Assembly (NCBI GenBank): GCA_020064725.1
Contig: JAGTWJ010000007.1
Location: 310,001-374,000, forward strand
DNA length: 64,000 nt
From: Drechslerella dactyloides
Lineage: Eukaryota > Ascomycota > Orbiliomycetes > Orbiliales > Orbiliaceae
Direction: 5' to 3'
Shown here: one piece after another, positions 46,842 through 59,681 of the stretch
Position numbering within the stretch: the stretch's first letter is position 1
Layout of the letters: the number at the start of each line of letters is the position of its first letter
The notes under the pieces: model-generated
The model's database searches: none
The model's input: the letters and a program-made list of their open reading frames with translations, nothing else
What the model was told of the DNA's origin: nothing
Program-made: the position numbers and the translations under genes

Positions 46842-49800
46842 ATGGAGCGCGCCAGGTCGTCCGTGTCGTCGGCGTCTGCAAAGTACCCGCAGGACTGGAA
46901 CGCGCAGGATGTCGTCAATTACATGTCGCGACGTCCCGCCATCGGACATTACTTTCAACCCAGCGGGCCCCTCGCCAACGCGTTTCTCGAAAATGACATC
47001 ACAGGAAACATACTCCTCCACGCCGCCTTCACGGAAGACAAGCTCAAGTCGGATCTGGGTATCAACCAGCTAGGCGTTAGGATAGCTCTGTGGGATGTCA
47101 TCAGCGCCCTCCGAAGACGGTACCCGCACCGGGCGTCACCCGACCTTCAGGACCATGAACTGCTTCGCTCGCCGCCGCCGCCCTCGCCGGAGCCCGAAAC
47201 GAAAGTCATCAACTTTGGCCCTCTGCAAGAAGCTCAGGAGGGTGAGCTTGCTCCAAGGACACCTAGAACTGCATCAGCTTCAGAATTTTATACCCCGGCG
47301 CCATTCGCGGCGGAAAGCCGCGCTCCTTCGACGGTCAACTACCAGGCGCTGTACACGCCAACGGTCGTCCCGGACAGTAAGGCTCGTTTTATGACCCCCC
47401 AGTCTCGTTCTAGCCCGAGCGATGATGAATGGGCAGTTAATTTTCGGACTCCGGAAGCCCAGCGACAGAGCACCATCCGACCGAACGATGAGGTCTCGCC
47501 CACAGTACCTAAAAGTGAAACGCCTCTCGAAGATGCCGACGTTGTGGATCCAGAGGCGGACACGCAGATGCAGGATTATGACGTTCCCCAAATCGAGGAC
47601 GAAGAGGCAACCGAAGCATTCTCAGAACCCAAGGATGAAACACCTGTTGATGACACGCCTGTTGATGACGCGCCTGTCGATGACATCCCAGAGACGGAAA
47701 GCATCAGGACCCTATCAATCTCCACGCCTACCCCCGTCCCGCATCCCGCTGAGACCATTGACACCACCGAAACCATCGAGGCAGAGCCATCTTCCACCCC
47801 GACAAAGAAGCCCTCCAATCTGGCCAAACGCCGCCAGAAAGCTAGACTTGCTGCCATCAAATGCCGGCCGTACTTAGACAACGCAGACATCCAGGCTTCG
47901 CAAATGCTCATCGCCGCCAACAAAGACAGCGATACAGACAACTTTCTGATCCTGAACAAAAGACACCGCCCAGGGACCATTCGCGGTGTCCACAGCATCT
48001 TTAAAGCCTTCTTAGTCAAGAAACCCATCCAGACTATCACAGACAAGAATGGCGTCCTGAAGACAGCCTTCCGTCACCACTCCCTTCGCCACATCCGACA
48101 GTACGCCCGCAACCCCATCACCTACCTGACAGCAGATGAAACCAAGCCTGGCGAAGACATCAAAAACTGGATCCGGGAATTTCCCAAACTTTACAACTAC
48201 AGGAAAGAGAACTATCGCCGGTCAGAGGATCGCATCTATTTTCTCAAGCACGACGGCAAACCCGGGCATCCGGATCTGGATCCCTACGTACCACGTAGCA
48301 ACCTCGACGCCCTGGAAGACAAGTGGGAGGCACTGCACAATGCTGCGCCCGAACACGTCCGGGTTCACAGCGACTACGACGAGAGTCTCGACTTTGATGA
48401 AGATACTTGGCGGGAGATGCGCGAGGACAAACTCCGGAAACAAGGCAGAAAGCGGGAGAAGGAGGGTCAACGGCTTTCTCCTGACGAGATCACAAAAGAA
48501 TTCGAGCAATACAGGACGGAAGTCGTCTCGAAATGGAGAGAAAGCAGACTGCCCAAATTGGAGAAGACAATGTACAGAATATGGAAGCGCGCCAGAAAGC
48601 AGAAACGCATCAATGACACTCTCGTCCCACTCTTCCTGGCAAAACGAGACGCTGAAGCGCAAATGGAAGGCCAACTCAATGAGTACAAATCGGTACCTCA
48701 TTTCTGTCTTGTCAAATTACGCAAGGGGTTCAAAGCATCGAAGGCCAGCATCGAAAACTACGAGGAGTGTTGCTGGGAGATCAAAGTGATCAAGGGCGAC
48801 GAGCCACCCAAGCCGCCTCCACGACCGCGGAAAGTCCAGGAAGTCACCGACGAGCACGTCTATATCGAGCTTGGTGGCGATGAGGAGGATCTCGGCGAAG
48901 ACGATTCTGGTTCCGAAGACTACGATGACATAGATGATTTCATCGTACCGGATGATGAGTACAATGAAGGTGATGAAGAGCACCGTCGCCAAGTCGAAGC
49001 CATGACCGCCCAATATCACAACCGGTGGGACGAGAATCCGTTCGACACCGTGATGAAGGATGTCTCCGATCGTGAGCCCACGCCACCGGCCGGCAATCCA
49101 CAAACCACCACTACAGCCGAACCACCAGCTGAAGATGTTCTTCCGCCCGTCATGGACATATCTTCATCCCCCGCCGGACAGAGCAACGAGCAAGCCGGGA
49201 CACAACCAGCAACGAGGACCCGCGAAAGTGACGACACATGGTATTCGATCGAGGATTCTCAAGAAGTCAAGAAAGAGTCCGCGCCACCACCCGTGGTAAC
49301 GGCCGATCATGCCGAAATTATCGACCTCACACTCGACACTCCACCAATGACACCGGTCACTACCAGCGCGCCGACCAACGCTCCCGCTGCAGTCTCGCAC
49401 GATCCGATTGTCATTTACACGGAGCCGGACGACGCGGTCATGCAGCAAGTCTTGGCTGAATCTCGACAGACAGCTGCAGAGGAAGAGAGGCGGAGAAGCT
49501 TGACGGCTTCGCTTGAACATGGAGCTACTCCAGGCCCCTCCCGTTCATCCAGCATCTTTCCACCTCTTGGTCGGCCGGAATTCCTGGATACTCCCGCAAA
49601 GGACGCAAAACCGTGGCTCAAGATCTTCCAGCGGCTCTGCAGCAAGCAGAAGTTAATGGAATCCATGCACATGGTCCTCTGCCAGAACAAAGATTATGCC
49701 GCAGTGTTAGAGAACATCATGACTTCCTTCAAGCAAATATGGAAAATCGGCGATTCGGGGCCGTCGAAAAGCCTTCCGGAGTAGGTGCTCTCAATCGTCA

Positions 49801-52800
49801 TTAGTTTTAGCAGACTACCAACGACGCACTCGATACTAACGCCTTTTTTTTTCTACTCAATCCTTAGGCAAGACGTCGTCGTCTATCGGCATATCGCCGA
49901 TATCTACCTCCAATGGAGCTTTCCAAAGCCAGACGACCGAGCCAATAAGAAAGAGGCCGCCAAAACGCTGAACAACTTGGGCCACTACCTGCGGTTCCGT
50001 AGGTTTGTCGGCAAGAAGCTCAATGAGTTTGTGGAGTACAAACGCTCGGTCGAAGGCGGAAACTCCACGGCCGCGCCGTCAAGTTCCTGCGTGAGCGGGG
50101 CAGCCTCTAGAAGTGTTAGCGTTGACCAACAGAGGTATATTACGATCGAATGAACCGATTCTATCCTTTCTCATTTTCCTTTCTCATTCCACCATTTCCT
50201 TCATCTTGCTCTGTTTCCCTGCTATCTTCTATCGCTCCAGAATCTGACGTTATAACTCTATTTTTCAAATTCAAGATGTATCGATGAGGAACACCCCGGC
50301 GTAGAGTCTGGTAACAATGGTGAAATATTGGACAAGGGGAAAGGCAGGGAGAGGACTGAGGCCTCGGGGCTTGATTGGGACGCTGACTATGACCCAGCCG
50401 TTGATAGCCCCTCGACAGCTTTGCAGCACCAGTCGCCTTCCTCCAAGTTGAGTTCTCAAGCCACCGCCACGCCTAGTCGCCGTAAAAAGATACGCAAGGA
50501 GGTTCCCGAGAATATCGCAACCACGCAGCACCGCAATGCCCATGCAGACGAGCTTCGACTCGCGAAAAGGCGAGCGAAGGGCAACAAGCAAACATCCGAA
50601 TGCATCAATGAAGGTTATGATCGAAGGAGCTTTGATCCGATCTTCTTCCCCGGTGACGAGCCTTGCCTTTATTACTTCCAGAAGGACGGCATACATTTTC
50701 TCTGGAGAAACGTCGTTGCTTCGAAGGAGAAGGGGGGAGCGTTGCTCGCACACACCATGGGCATGGGAAAGACTCGGCAGGTGTAAGTCTCTTTCCGCAC
50801 GCCTTTGTTCTACTGGACTGATCTAACCGCGCCATCTAGAATCACGCTCTTGGGGGCAATTACCGAGGCGGCGGCTTCGCCGAACAAGAAGGTGGCGGGC
50901 CAAATACCGGATGATCTCAAGGTCATGAAAGCATTGGTCGTCGCTCCCGCGGGCCTGTTGGAGAACTGGCGTGAAGAGATCGAGAAATGGGGATATAGCT
51001 CGCTGAATCCAGTATACACGATCTCGTCCGACGACCACGCCGCCAGAAGGGTCGATAAGGTTAAAGGTTGGGCCGACAGTGGGACTGTTTTGCTCATCGG
51101 ATACGAGGCTTTCATGAAGTTGGCTGGAGCGTCTCTTGAAATCGCCGACCTGTTGTTTGATACGCCGAACATCGTCGTAGCCGATGAAGCTCACAGGCTC
51201 AAAAATCCCAAGACGAAGACCACGATAGCATTTCAGAAATTCAAAACTCTCCGCCGCATCGCCATGACCGGATCGCCACTGCTGAACGACCTGATCGAAT
51301 ACTTCAACATCATGAGTTGGGTGGACAAAACCTACGCCGGCGACGAAACGCGGTTCAAGGTCATGTATGCGTTGCCTATTGCGGAGGGCCTCTTCGTGGA
51401 TTCGGGTGCCGACCAAATTCAATTGAGTAATATTAGGCAAAAGGCCCTAATCAAAATATGGTCTCCTAAGATGCATCGGGTGAATATCGGAATGATGAAG
51501 GACATCCAGGACATGCTGCCGCCGAAAACGGAGTTCCTGATAACGATGCCGCTCACGAAGCTTCAGTTTGAGATATATCAAGTGTTCGCAAAAAAGGTTT
51601 GTGTCGATAGTGTAAAAACCCGAAATTTCAGGGCTCCTCTCACTAACGAGTTCATTTTGCCAGGTCTTGAACTGTCTGCGCGGAAACTCGAACACAACCC
51701 CATTCGACAAGAGTGCATACAATGGCTTTTTCGACTTTATCCACCAGCTTCTAATGATACTCATCCACCCGTCCATCTTTCTCGAAACGCTCAGGGAAAG
51801 AGTGCGTGCAATTACAGACGTAGCAGCTGGAAAGACGCCCGCACTTCCTGAAAATGAGGAAGTGGTCCCCAGGGAATCATCTACCGACCCTACGGAAGAC
51901 GAGGTCGATGCCGCAGATAAAAGCGACGGCATGACAGCCACGGAGGAAAAGGTCCTCGGCGAGGTGGGCGGCTCGATGCTCAAAATTGTCGAGTCCATGG
52001 TCCGGGCGGGTTCTCTAGACATCAATCATCCCAGCCATAGCTGGCGCATCGAGGCGTTACTGCAGATAATTGAAAACTGCGTCGCCGCGAGGGAAAAGCT
52101 GCTCGTCTTCACGCAGTCAATCAAGTCTCTCGATTATATCCAGCGGCAACTGGAGGCCAGGAACATCGCCTTTAGTCGTCTCGATGGTGCTGTCAAACCA
52201 TCAAAACGGCAACAGGCAACGAAGAAATTCAACGAGGCCCCTGGCGAGAACTCCAGCGGGGACACAGCTTTTGTTTGCCTGATCACCATCAAGGCTGGTG
52301 GGGTCGGTCTCAACATCCAGAGCGCCAGTCGCATCGTCATGTTCGACTCGCAGTTCTCGCCGCAGGATGAAGAGCAAGCTATCGGCCGCGCCTACCGCCT
52401 TGGGCAGAAGCAGCATGTGTTCGTGTACCGTTTCCACATCGGCGGAACCTTCGAAGACGTGCTGCACAACAATTCGCGGCTGAAATTGTCGCTCGCCAAG
52501 CGCCTGGTCGACAAGACGCCGATTGTACGATCTGCTGAGAAGACGGGGGCGAAGGCGTGGTTCCGGGACCCGGTGATCGTGCAAAAGCAGGATATCCATC
52601 CTGATCTCTGGAAGAAGGATCCCAAGGTGCTCGGCAAACTTGCGGAGGAAGAGTGGATCCGGCAGCTGGAGACGCAGGATACGTACAACGCGCACGTTGA
52701 CGAGGAATTGACCGAGGACCAGCAGCGGGAGTGCGATGAGTGGGTTGAGAATGAGACGAAGAATATAGCTGGCGGCGATGATCCCAGCGGCGGAAAACCC

Positions 52801-53544
52801 GGCCCCAGCGGCGTTGTGCCTGCCGGCACTGCAGCCTCCCAGCGGATTTCTGCTGATCAAGATGTCGTGATGCTGGATTCGTCGTCACTGCTGCCGGTCC
52901 TGCCGACGTCCGGGGCTGGAAATGCGCCAATGGCTCAAATGATGCGTGGATACCCCGAGCTGGCAAGCCCCAAGACTCAGCTGGCGGTTGAAGTAGGTTC
53001 TGTCTTACAGCTCGCTCCGGCCCGAATTGCCTGAAATTGTGTACTGATTTCTTACCAACATGAACACAGCTCAGTGATGTTATTAACGTCATTTTGGATC
53101 AGGAAAGGGACGCCCAAGCAATGCGACAGAAAGACCGAAGGTCCACTAAGAGTGTGCCATCGACGAAGACTGTTGCTGGACCAGGTGGCTACAGTGCGGA
53201 TCACAGACGTGCTCACCGCACGTCTGCACCTCATGCCAAGCGACCCAATAACGTAAGCACAGTATCAGTATATATCGACAAAGTCATAATTCTGACTCCT
53301 ACTTATAGATGATCGACGTTTTTGCTCCGCCGGTTCGATCCTTAGAGGCTTCTCCGCCGTCGCCGTCGCCTGCTCAGCGGGAAACCCCCAATCGTGATCG
53401 ACCGTCGGTAGGCGATATGATATCTCAGCCCGAAAAACTGTAGCGAATCTACTAACGCATCTGAAAACGCAGCTGGTGGTGAAGCTTCCCCTGCCGAAAT
53501 CTCAGCCACGTGCAGCGCCTGGCGACAATTCACAAGCAAAGTAG
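46842..53544 (+). CDS. SAM-domain Snf2 chromatin remodeller, Rad54/ATRX-like
   Basis: Eight exons: 46842-49780, 49868-50134, 50276-50782, 50840-51596, 51664-52992, 53070-53252, 53309-53407 and 53473-53544. All are phase-compatible, giving 2050 residues. A SAM-like domain is at about residues 12-90 (WNAQDVVNYMSRRP ... LGINQLGVRIALWDVISAL). A disordered acidic region follows with a tandem TPVDD/APVDD repeat (47637-47690). A conserved-looking charged helical block spans 320-680. The Snf2 ATPase begins near 1195: FQKDGIHFLW, Walker A MGMGKT with Lys1234, and DEAH box ADEAHRLKN with Asp1353. The helicase C part has QFSPQDEEQAIGRAYRLGQK. Such enzymes use ATP to move or evict nucleosomes. The Rad54/ATRX branch includes Neurospora SAD-6, linked to silencing; orthology is not shown here. 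The ATG was chosen because it directly precedes the SAM domain. Confidence 0.9.
47637..47690 (+). repeat. In-frame TPVDD minisatellite within the Snf2 gene
   Basis: Three tandem copies of a 15-base unit coding (T/A)PVDD, in the disordered acidic part of the Snf2 protein. Copy number may vary between strains. Confidence 0.75.
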
Positions 53545-55676
53545 GCTTGCTTACTTTGTTCTCTATTATCTATAACTGTATATCACCTCCCCTTTGTTCT
53601 CTACTTTTCCGAAAGTTATACCTCTTCCTTTGTTAATTCCCCGGATGGCGGTTGTATTCAAACTTTTGGGTTTTCTGCCGTTTGGCGTATGTTGTGGTTT
53701 GCATTTGTCGGGCGTCACGATGGTGTCTCTACTCTTAGCTCTTGTAGTTCCCTTCTTGTCCTTATTTTGGCCTGCCTGTTTATTCCCTTTATTTCGTTGG
53801 AGCTGTTCACGCTGTGTTTTATAGCTCTCGTTTTTCCTCCTCGATCTGTTGTTATTAGATGCGTGGAGCCTTTCTTTGAACGCAGTTTACGGCGCAAGAT
53901 GATATTGTTATCAGCTCAGTCTTACTCACCCCTTGTAACAAATATGCCCTTGCACATAAATGCTCTCCTAGCTTCACGCGCTTGTGTTTTCTGCTCTCTA
54001 CGCGCTGCTTGTATATACCTAGGACTGTACATACTGCTCACGGGGAAGCATGTCAAATGCCTCCTCGATCTGGTGTTAATAATAATACCCGCACTGCACG
54101 TACAGCTGCCTTTACACAAGCTTTTGGGTTCATCTCCTGGAAGTTGTATACATGTATACCCCAACAATGCTAACAAGAACTTCAGAATCCTTTTGGATCC
54201 GAACGTATGATGTGATAAAACCCACCCGTGGTCTATACCTGTATGAAACTAAGAAAAAAAAGCAGACGGAACAGCTCACTAGAGGTAAACTATAGCCCGC
54301 AGAACCGTCCCAAACTTTCAGGCCGCGCTAGATTCAGCAAAGGAGATCCAAACATGAAGACAGCGGCCTTTGCGCTAAAAAGCAGTTGACGCGGTGAGGG
54401 ATGACGCTCAAATTAGTAGTCCCCAGGGTTATGGCTCGGGAGATACAATTCGAAGTATGCGCAGTGAATGGGAATTAGGAACTGCTTCAGAGAGTTCCCC
54501 ACCCCCCGCTTACGTCTTCGGGTTGTTTTTGCAGAATCACCTCCTAGGGACTACAAGTTGAGCGTGGAGGCGTCAATGCACATGCGCACATGTGTAACTA
54601 CCGTCCGCCGGAAAGTTTTAGTCCCCCATCTTGCGTAAGTCAAGCTGCGGCGTTTCCGTCTCGGCGGCTTCAGGACTCAGCTGATCGGTCTACACATGAC
54701 AAGGGAATACAACGTAATACGCATTACGTGTAATATATATATGAGGACCAGTCGACTACTCTTGACACCTCGCAGTCGATTTCGATTCCCTAATTTGTAC
54801 ACTACTAAATCTAGCTAGTGGTACCATATATATATGGCCATGTGGGAAACTCTCGCGTGCGAGCTGCCCAGGCGTAGCTGCAGACATCACCCCTCGCAAA
54901 AGTTTTCCAGGGGACCTTTAGGCTGCGGTTACAATATAGTTTCCGATATAAATCAAAGAGTGACTCCACAAGCGAGGTAGCACAGCATTATCTGGCAGTG
55001 TTGATGTCCGAGTGCGATCCGGCCCGACTGCGACTATCCAAATGCGGGCCTTCTACTCGAAACGTCCACAAATCCCCAGCGCGCTTGTACCTGTACATAC
55101 ATGATACTCGAGTTTGGCAAACTTTCTGCTTTGAATACACCTGCAGATCCTTGGAAGATTTCAGTTGGATGGCGGAACGTCAACGTAGAATTAGGGCCGG
55201 ATCATATATCATATCGCCTTTGATTGAGATCAGTATCTGCCAACTTCCAACATTCGGAGAGTATCGGGGCAATGTGCTCACAGTCATGAGCCTATAGGAC
55301 TATGTAGTCATAATAATGAGACGGATAAGTCACATATACCCACCCATGCGTGTCCTGTGAGGCCTTTGATTTTGAATATATCGGGTGTTTAGGATTCGAA
55401 TACCATTCATCAAGTTAAGGCTGTGTGGGCTAGGGAGCTTTGATTTCATTAACTCTGTAGTGCATTAATGTACACGGAAAGCTATCTCATATGGTAAGGC
55501 ATATGCATTGCTAATTCACACCTCGAGATCGACAATCCAGCCATTGAAGCTAACAGAGAAATCATGTGTCCCAGTAATAACACGCGTCAGAAAATTTTAA
55601 GAGAATTCAAACCAGGAAAAGACGTATCATGTCGCATCCGCGCAGCAGTATGTTGACTCAAGTCGATAGGGCAACT
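53545..55676. other. Intergenic, 2.1 kb
   Basis: 3' region of the Snf2 gene, then AT-richer DNA with TATATA runs. Open frame 53689-54210 is hydrophobic by composition but has no start context or domain. No supported gene. Confidence 0.5.
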
Positions 55677-56480
55677 CTACAAGTAACCCCAGATTTCCCA
55701 ACACTCCAGTCTCCCAGAAGAATCCTCCTCAATCTCACCATCCTCAATCTCACCCTCCTCCATCTCGTCGGTGAGCTTGTAGATGAAATGATCGACGAAG
55801 GGGAGCAGCACACGGTCAGGATCACCCTTCGCAAAGACCCAGTATTGCACCGTCTCCATTTGGGTAGCGGGAAACATGTGCGGGACGAGGTTCTCGTTGG
55901 CTTCCAAGAAACGGCGGGGCAAGTCCGCGTTGCGGATGCGGCGTTGCCAGCCCGAGGGATTTGGGATCTCGCAAAAGTCGTTGTCGGAGACGGTGTCCGG
56001 CCCCGTGTGGATACCGAAGCCACGGGCGAGCGTGAGGGCCAGTATTTCTGCGTGTTCTTGAAGTTCCTGGAGAGAGTGGAAGTAGACGTTCTCTTTGGTG
56101 GCTTTCTCGGGCGTCACGTGGACGATGTTGAGGATAAAGTTGCCTTTGATTTTGTGATAGTCAAGTTGTTTTGGTGCCGGCGGGGAAGTTTGGATGTCGT
56201 GTTTGAAGTCGTCCGGGATCGAGGGAGTGCGACTGAGTTGGCTCAATGGGCTCGAGAGCGGAGAGACAGAGAGCGGACGAGTTGGAGATAGTGATTGAGC
56301 GTTCTCTGCCGGCGAGAGATTTTCATTTTGACCATAATCCATTCCTTGCTCAGTACCCGGTGAAGCCGAGCGATTATCAGGGGTGTTTGAGCCGAGAGAG
56401 TGCGTGGAGCTTGGAGGGGCACGCGATACAGGTGGAACGTTCTCTGAGGAGGAATCGGTATAAAAGTTTTCCGTATCCAT
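55677..56480 (-). CDS. Hypothetical protein, 267 residues
   Basis: Single exon. The first 110 residues are Ser/Pro-rich and disordered. Residues 112-235 look folded (GNFILNIVHVTPEKATKENV, LQELQEHAEILALTLARGF, MFPATQMETVQYWVFAKGD). The end is very acidic (EMEEGEIEDGEIEEDSSG) followed by a short hydrophobic end, WEIWGYL. No domain recognised and no signal peptide. A neighbour on the same strand starts 1.2 kb upstream, but I see no sequence resemblance between them. Probably a lineage-restricted protein. Confidence 0.65.
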   Translation of the reverse strand: MDTENFYTDSSSENVPPVSRAPPSSTHSLGSNTPDNRSASPGTEQGMDYGQNENLSPAENAQSLSPTRPLSVSPLSSPLSQLSRTPSIPDDFKHDIQTSPPAPKQLDYHKIKGNFILNIVHVTPEKATKENVYFHSLQELQEHAEILALTLARGFGIHTGPDTVSDNDFCEIPNPSGWQRRIRNADLPRRFLEANENLVPHMFPATQMETVQYWVFAKGDPDRVLLPFVDHFIYKLTDEMEEGEIEDGEIEEDSSGRLECWEIWGYL

Positions 56481-56745
56481 CGTGACGGGTGGTGATTGTG
56501 GAATCGATTCGTGTGAAGGAAGGAAAGAGGTGTAAGAGAAGGAGTAGGAGGATGATTAACAATATTCGAGAGAAGAACGACAGCAAAGACATTTTTTATT
56601 TCCATATGTAGCGTGTCACTTAGAGCGCGCTGTCCGGCCCCGCCAGCATTCAAGTACCAATATCAACCGCATACCGCCAACCACTACTCTTCAGCCCAGC
56701 TTCTAGGCGTCACGTAGTACTGGACGCATGTTAGCTGGGATTTCT

Positions 56746-57672
56746 TCAAGCAGGTGGTACACTTGGGGTAACCGGGCGAAGACTGACATCTTCATCTACA
56801 CCTGAGAGGCCGTAACGCTCTTTGAGATCTCGCAGGCAGTTCCTTTTCTCTTCTTCCAGCCTGGCACGGGATTCTTCCCAGAGCCGCGAGAGTTCCGCGT
56901 CTGACATCTGCTCCAGGTCGGCTTCCAGGAGGGAAATCGAATCCTGCCCGTTTTTGTGGTAGTCTTCGACAACTTCGGTCGCCGCACGCCAGGCCGCAAT
57001 CTTGACCCTGGGAGGAAGGCCGTCCATAAGAGGATCAGCCGCCTGCGTGGACGCGTCCTCGTAGTATATTATCGTGGGTTGCTGCGGTCTTTCATCCTCC
57101 GGTTGACTGGGAGTTGAAGCGGGCATTTCGGGACCGTCGTACGAACGGGCCATATCGGTAGCCCCGTAGAGATACCCAGAATCAGGGGGATCCAAAAGAG
57201 GCCTCAGATTATCGTTAGCCAGGGCGTCTGCGAACGTCTGCGTCGGAGATTGTGATTGGGGTCGAAAAGCAGGGCTGGTGGGACTGTAGAGTGCTATATC
57301 GTCCGTCGACGGTTCGATGTGTGTGTGTTTCCGCTTGACTCGGAATTTGAAGAGGTCCCAAGCTGTATTCAGTGTTAGAGCGACGGCGGCCGCCGACGTT
57401 GATATGTGGGCGGCTGGGAGCAGAGCTTCAAGTCTACCTGAGGGATCCCCATGCGTGGGGCAAGGTGTATTCAATGGCTCTAAGAGATTGTCCGCATAGC
57501 AAATGCAGTTATCCGGCGCTGCCACCGGCGGTTGAGCTGCAGGATCGGTAGGTGAAGAGGTAGTGGATGTCACGGTCGTCCCGCGTGCAGTTGGTGGCTG
57601 TCGCGTCGGAGTCTGTTCTGAGGGATTGGGGTCTTCCCACAAGGGGAACTCTCGATTCGGAGGGAACGACAT
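56746..57672 (-). CDS. Hypothetical protein, 308 residues, with N-terminal Cys motif
   Basis: Single exon starting at the ATG at 57672. The N-terminal 50 residues are Pro/Thr-rich. A Cys/His cluster (CICYADNLLEPLNTPCPTHG, residues 56-75) may bind metal. Next are a short hydrophobic segment (AAAVALTLNTAWDLF) and basic KRKH, then Ser/Pro-rich disordered sequence. A C-terminal helical, charged region of about 80 residues (SLLEADLEQMSDAELSRLWE, ARLEEEKRNCLRDLKERYG) probably forms coiled coil. Function unknown. Confidence 0.65.
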   Translation of the reverse strand: MSFPPNREFPLWEDPNPSEQTPTRQPPTARGTTVTSTTSSPTDPAAQPPVAAPDNCICYADNLLEPLNTPCPTHGDPSGRLEALLPAAHISTSAAAVALTLNTAWDLFKFRVKRKHTHIEPSTDDIALYSPTSPAFRPQSQSPTQTFADALANDNLRPLLDPPDSGYLYGATDMARSYDGPEMPASTPSQPEDERPQQPTIIYYEDASTQAADPLMDGLPPRVKIAAWRAATEVVEDYHKNGQDSISLLEADLEQMSDAELSRLWEESRARLEEEKRNCLRDLKERYGLSGVDEDVSLRPVTPSVPPA

Positions 57673-58113
57673 CTTGAGTTGAAGGATGTTGACGACAACT
57701 AGCGGTAGAGGGAGAGAGCAGTGCGAGGAAATGTTCGTGAGAGATACAAAGCAGAATACTCCAACTGCGGCCTAAATTTATATTTATTGTTCAGCTCAAT
57801 TATCGCCTTTCTGAACATTCGCATGTTTGATCGAATGCACATCGGGCGCAAATATCTCAGCAGATCTGAAGCGTTGCGAGGTCGTTGCAATGAGTTGTCG
57901 TGTTGCAATTTTACGGTCATGTGACTCCAGCGACCGGGGTGCTGACCAATGCGCTCCTAACGACGCAAGCTGCCCACACGCTTCCCGCCATCCACATCTC
58001 CACCATCCACCCACGATCACGACCTCCACCTCATCACGAACACGCACTCCCGGCACCCATCGTAACCTGACCTGAACCGTTTCCACGCTATCTACCCCAC
58101 AAAACACGCGTCA
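57673..58113. promoter_or_regulatory. Divergent promoter of the hypothetical gene and RPT2
   Basis: This 440-bp gap separates two divergent start codons, so it must contain both promoters. A CAC/CCA-rich pyrimidine leader lies at 57968-58100 just before RPT2. No proteasome-associated control element (GGTGGCAAA) was seen. Confidence 0.5.
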
Positions 58114-59681
58114 TGGTACGTCCCAAGAAGCACAAAGCGAGCACGAGCAGCCGCAGCTGATAAGAGGTCTACAGGGTAACGCGCAATCTGGCTTAAACCA
58201 AGGTGGCCCGCCCGGCGACAAGGACGGCAAAGACGGAAAGGTACCACCTCTTTTATCACCAGACGATGCAGCAGCAGCTAACACAACGGTAACTCCAACA
58301 GAAAGACAAGCCAAAGTACGAACCACCCCCACCCCCACCGCGCCCCGGCCGCAAGAAGCGCCGCCAACAGGGCCCCGATGCCACCTCCAAGCTGCCCACC
58401 GTCTACCCCAACGCGCGGTGCAAGCTGAAGATGCTCCGGATGGAGCGGATCAAAGACCACCTGCTGCTCGAGGAGGAGTTTGTGCAGAACCAGGAAGCGC
58501 TCAAGCCCACCGGTACCACCGACGACCGGGCTGCCGAGGAGCGGATGCGCGTGGACGACATGCGCGGGAGCCCCATGGGCGTGGGCAACCTGGAGGAGAT
58601 GATCGATGACGACCACGCCATCGTCTCCAGCGCGACCGGACCAGAGTTAGTAGCATGCCCACGCTAGTGTTACCCACACGCTGACGCGTCACAGGTACTA
58701 CGTCTCCATCATGTCCTTCGTCGATAAGGACCTCCTCGAACCGAACGCGACCGTCCTCCTGCACCACAAGTCCGTCAGCATCGTCGGCGTCCTGACCGAG
58801 GCGTCGGACCCGCTGATCTCGGTCATGAAGCTCGACAAGGCCCCAACGGAGTCCTACGCGGACATTGGCGGTCTGGAGCAGCAGATCCAGGAAGTCCGCG
58901 AGGCGGTCGAGATCCCGCTGCTACACCCGGAGCTGTACGAGGAGATGGGCATCAAGCCGCCGAAGGGCGTGATCCTGTACGGGTCCCCCGGAACGGGTAA
59001 AACGCTGCTGGCGAAGGCCGTGGCGAACCAGACTTCGGCGACGTTTCTGCGCATCGTCGGGTCCGAGTTGATTCAAAAGTACCTTGGCGACGGCCCGCGT
59101 CTCGTCCGGCAGATCTTCCAGGTGGCGGCGGAGCACGCGCCCAGCATCGTTTTCATCGACGAGATTGACGCCATCGGGACGAAGAGATACGAGAGCACGA
59201 GCGGCGGCGAGCGCGAGATCCAGAGAACCATGTTGGAGCTGCTGAATCAGCTGGACGGTTTCGACGACCGCGGCGACGTCAAGGTGGTCATGGCCACGAA
59301 CAAGATTGAGACGCTGGATCCAGCACTGATCCGGCCTGGGCGGATAGACCGCAAGATCCTCTTCGAGAACCCCGATCGTGCGTGTCCCCAGTTCTTCCCC
59401 GAATACTGTCATGTACTAACGATGGTGTAGAAAACACGAAGCGCAAGATCTTCACGCTGCATACGTCCAAGATGTCGCTGGCGGAGGACGTCGAGCTGGA
59501 CGAGTTCATCTCGCAGAAGGACGACCTGTCCGGCGCGGACATCAAGGCGATCTGCACGGAGGCCGGCTTGTTGGCGCTGCGCGAGCGGCGGATGAGGGTG
59601 CAGATGGCGGATTTCAGGAGCGCGCGGGAGCGGGTGCTCAAGACGAAGACGGAGGGCGAGCCCGAGGGTCTGTACCTTTAA
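58114..59681 (+). CDS. rpt2: 26S proteasome regulatory ATPase Rpt2
   Basis: Five exons: 58114-58116 (only the ATG), 58175-58240, 58302-58645, 58695-59377 and 59431-59681, giving 448 residues. The spliced N-terminus is MGNAQSGLNQGG, with the Gly2 N-myristoylation signal known for Rpt2. A basic, Pro-rich segment and a coiled coil (MLRMERIKDHLLLEEEFVQN) precede the OB domain. The AAA module has Walker A GSPGTGKT (Lys240), Walker B IVFIDEIDAIGTKR, the arginine-finger region RPGRIDRK and sensor sequences. It ends in EGLYL, the HbYX-type tail that docks into the alpha ring and helps open the 20S gate. Length is typical (yeast 437, human 440). Intron 1 starts immediately after the start codon. Confidence 0.97.

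Noticed and set aside
53689..54210. Hydrophobic 173-codon frame after the Snf2 gene
   Set aside because: Hydrophobicity comes from T-rich DNA; no signal or family likeness.
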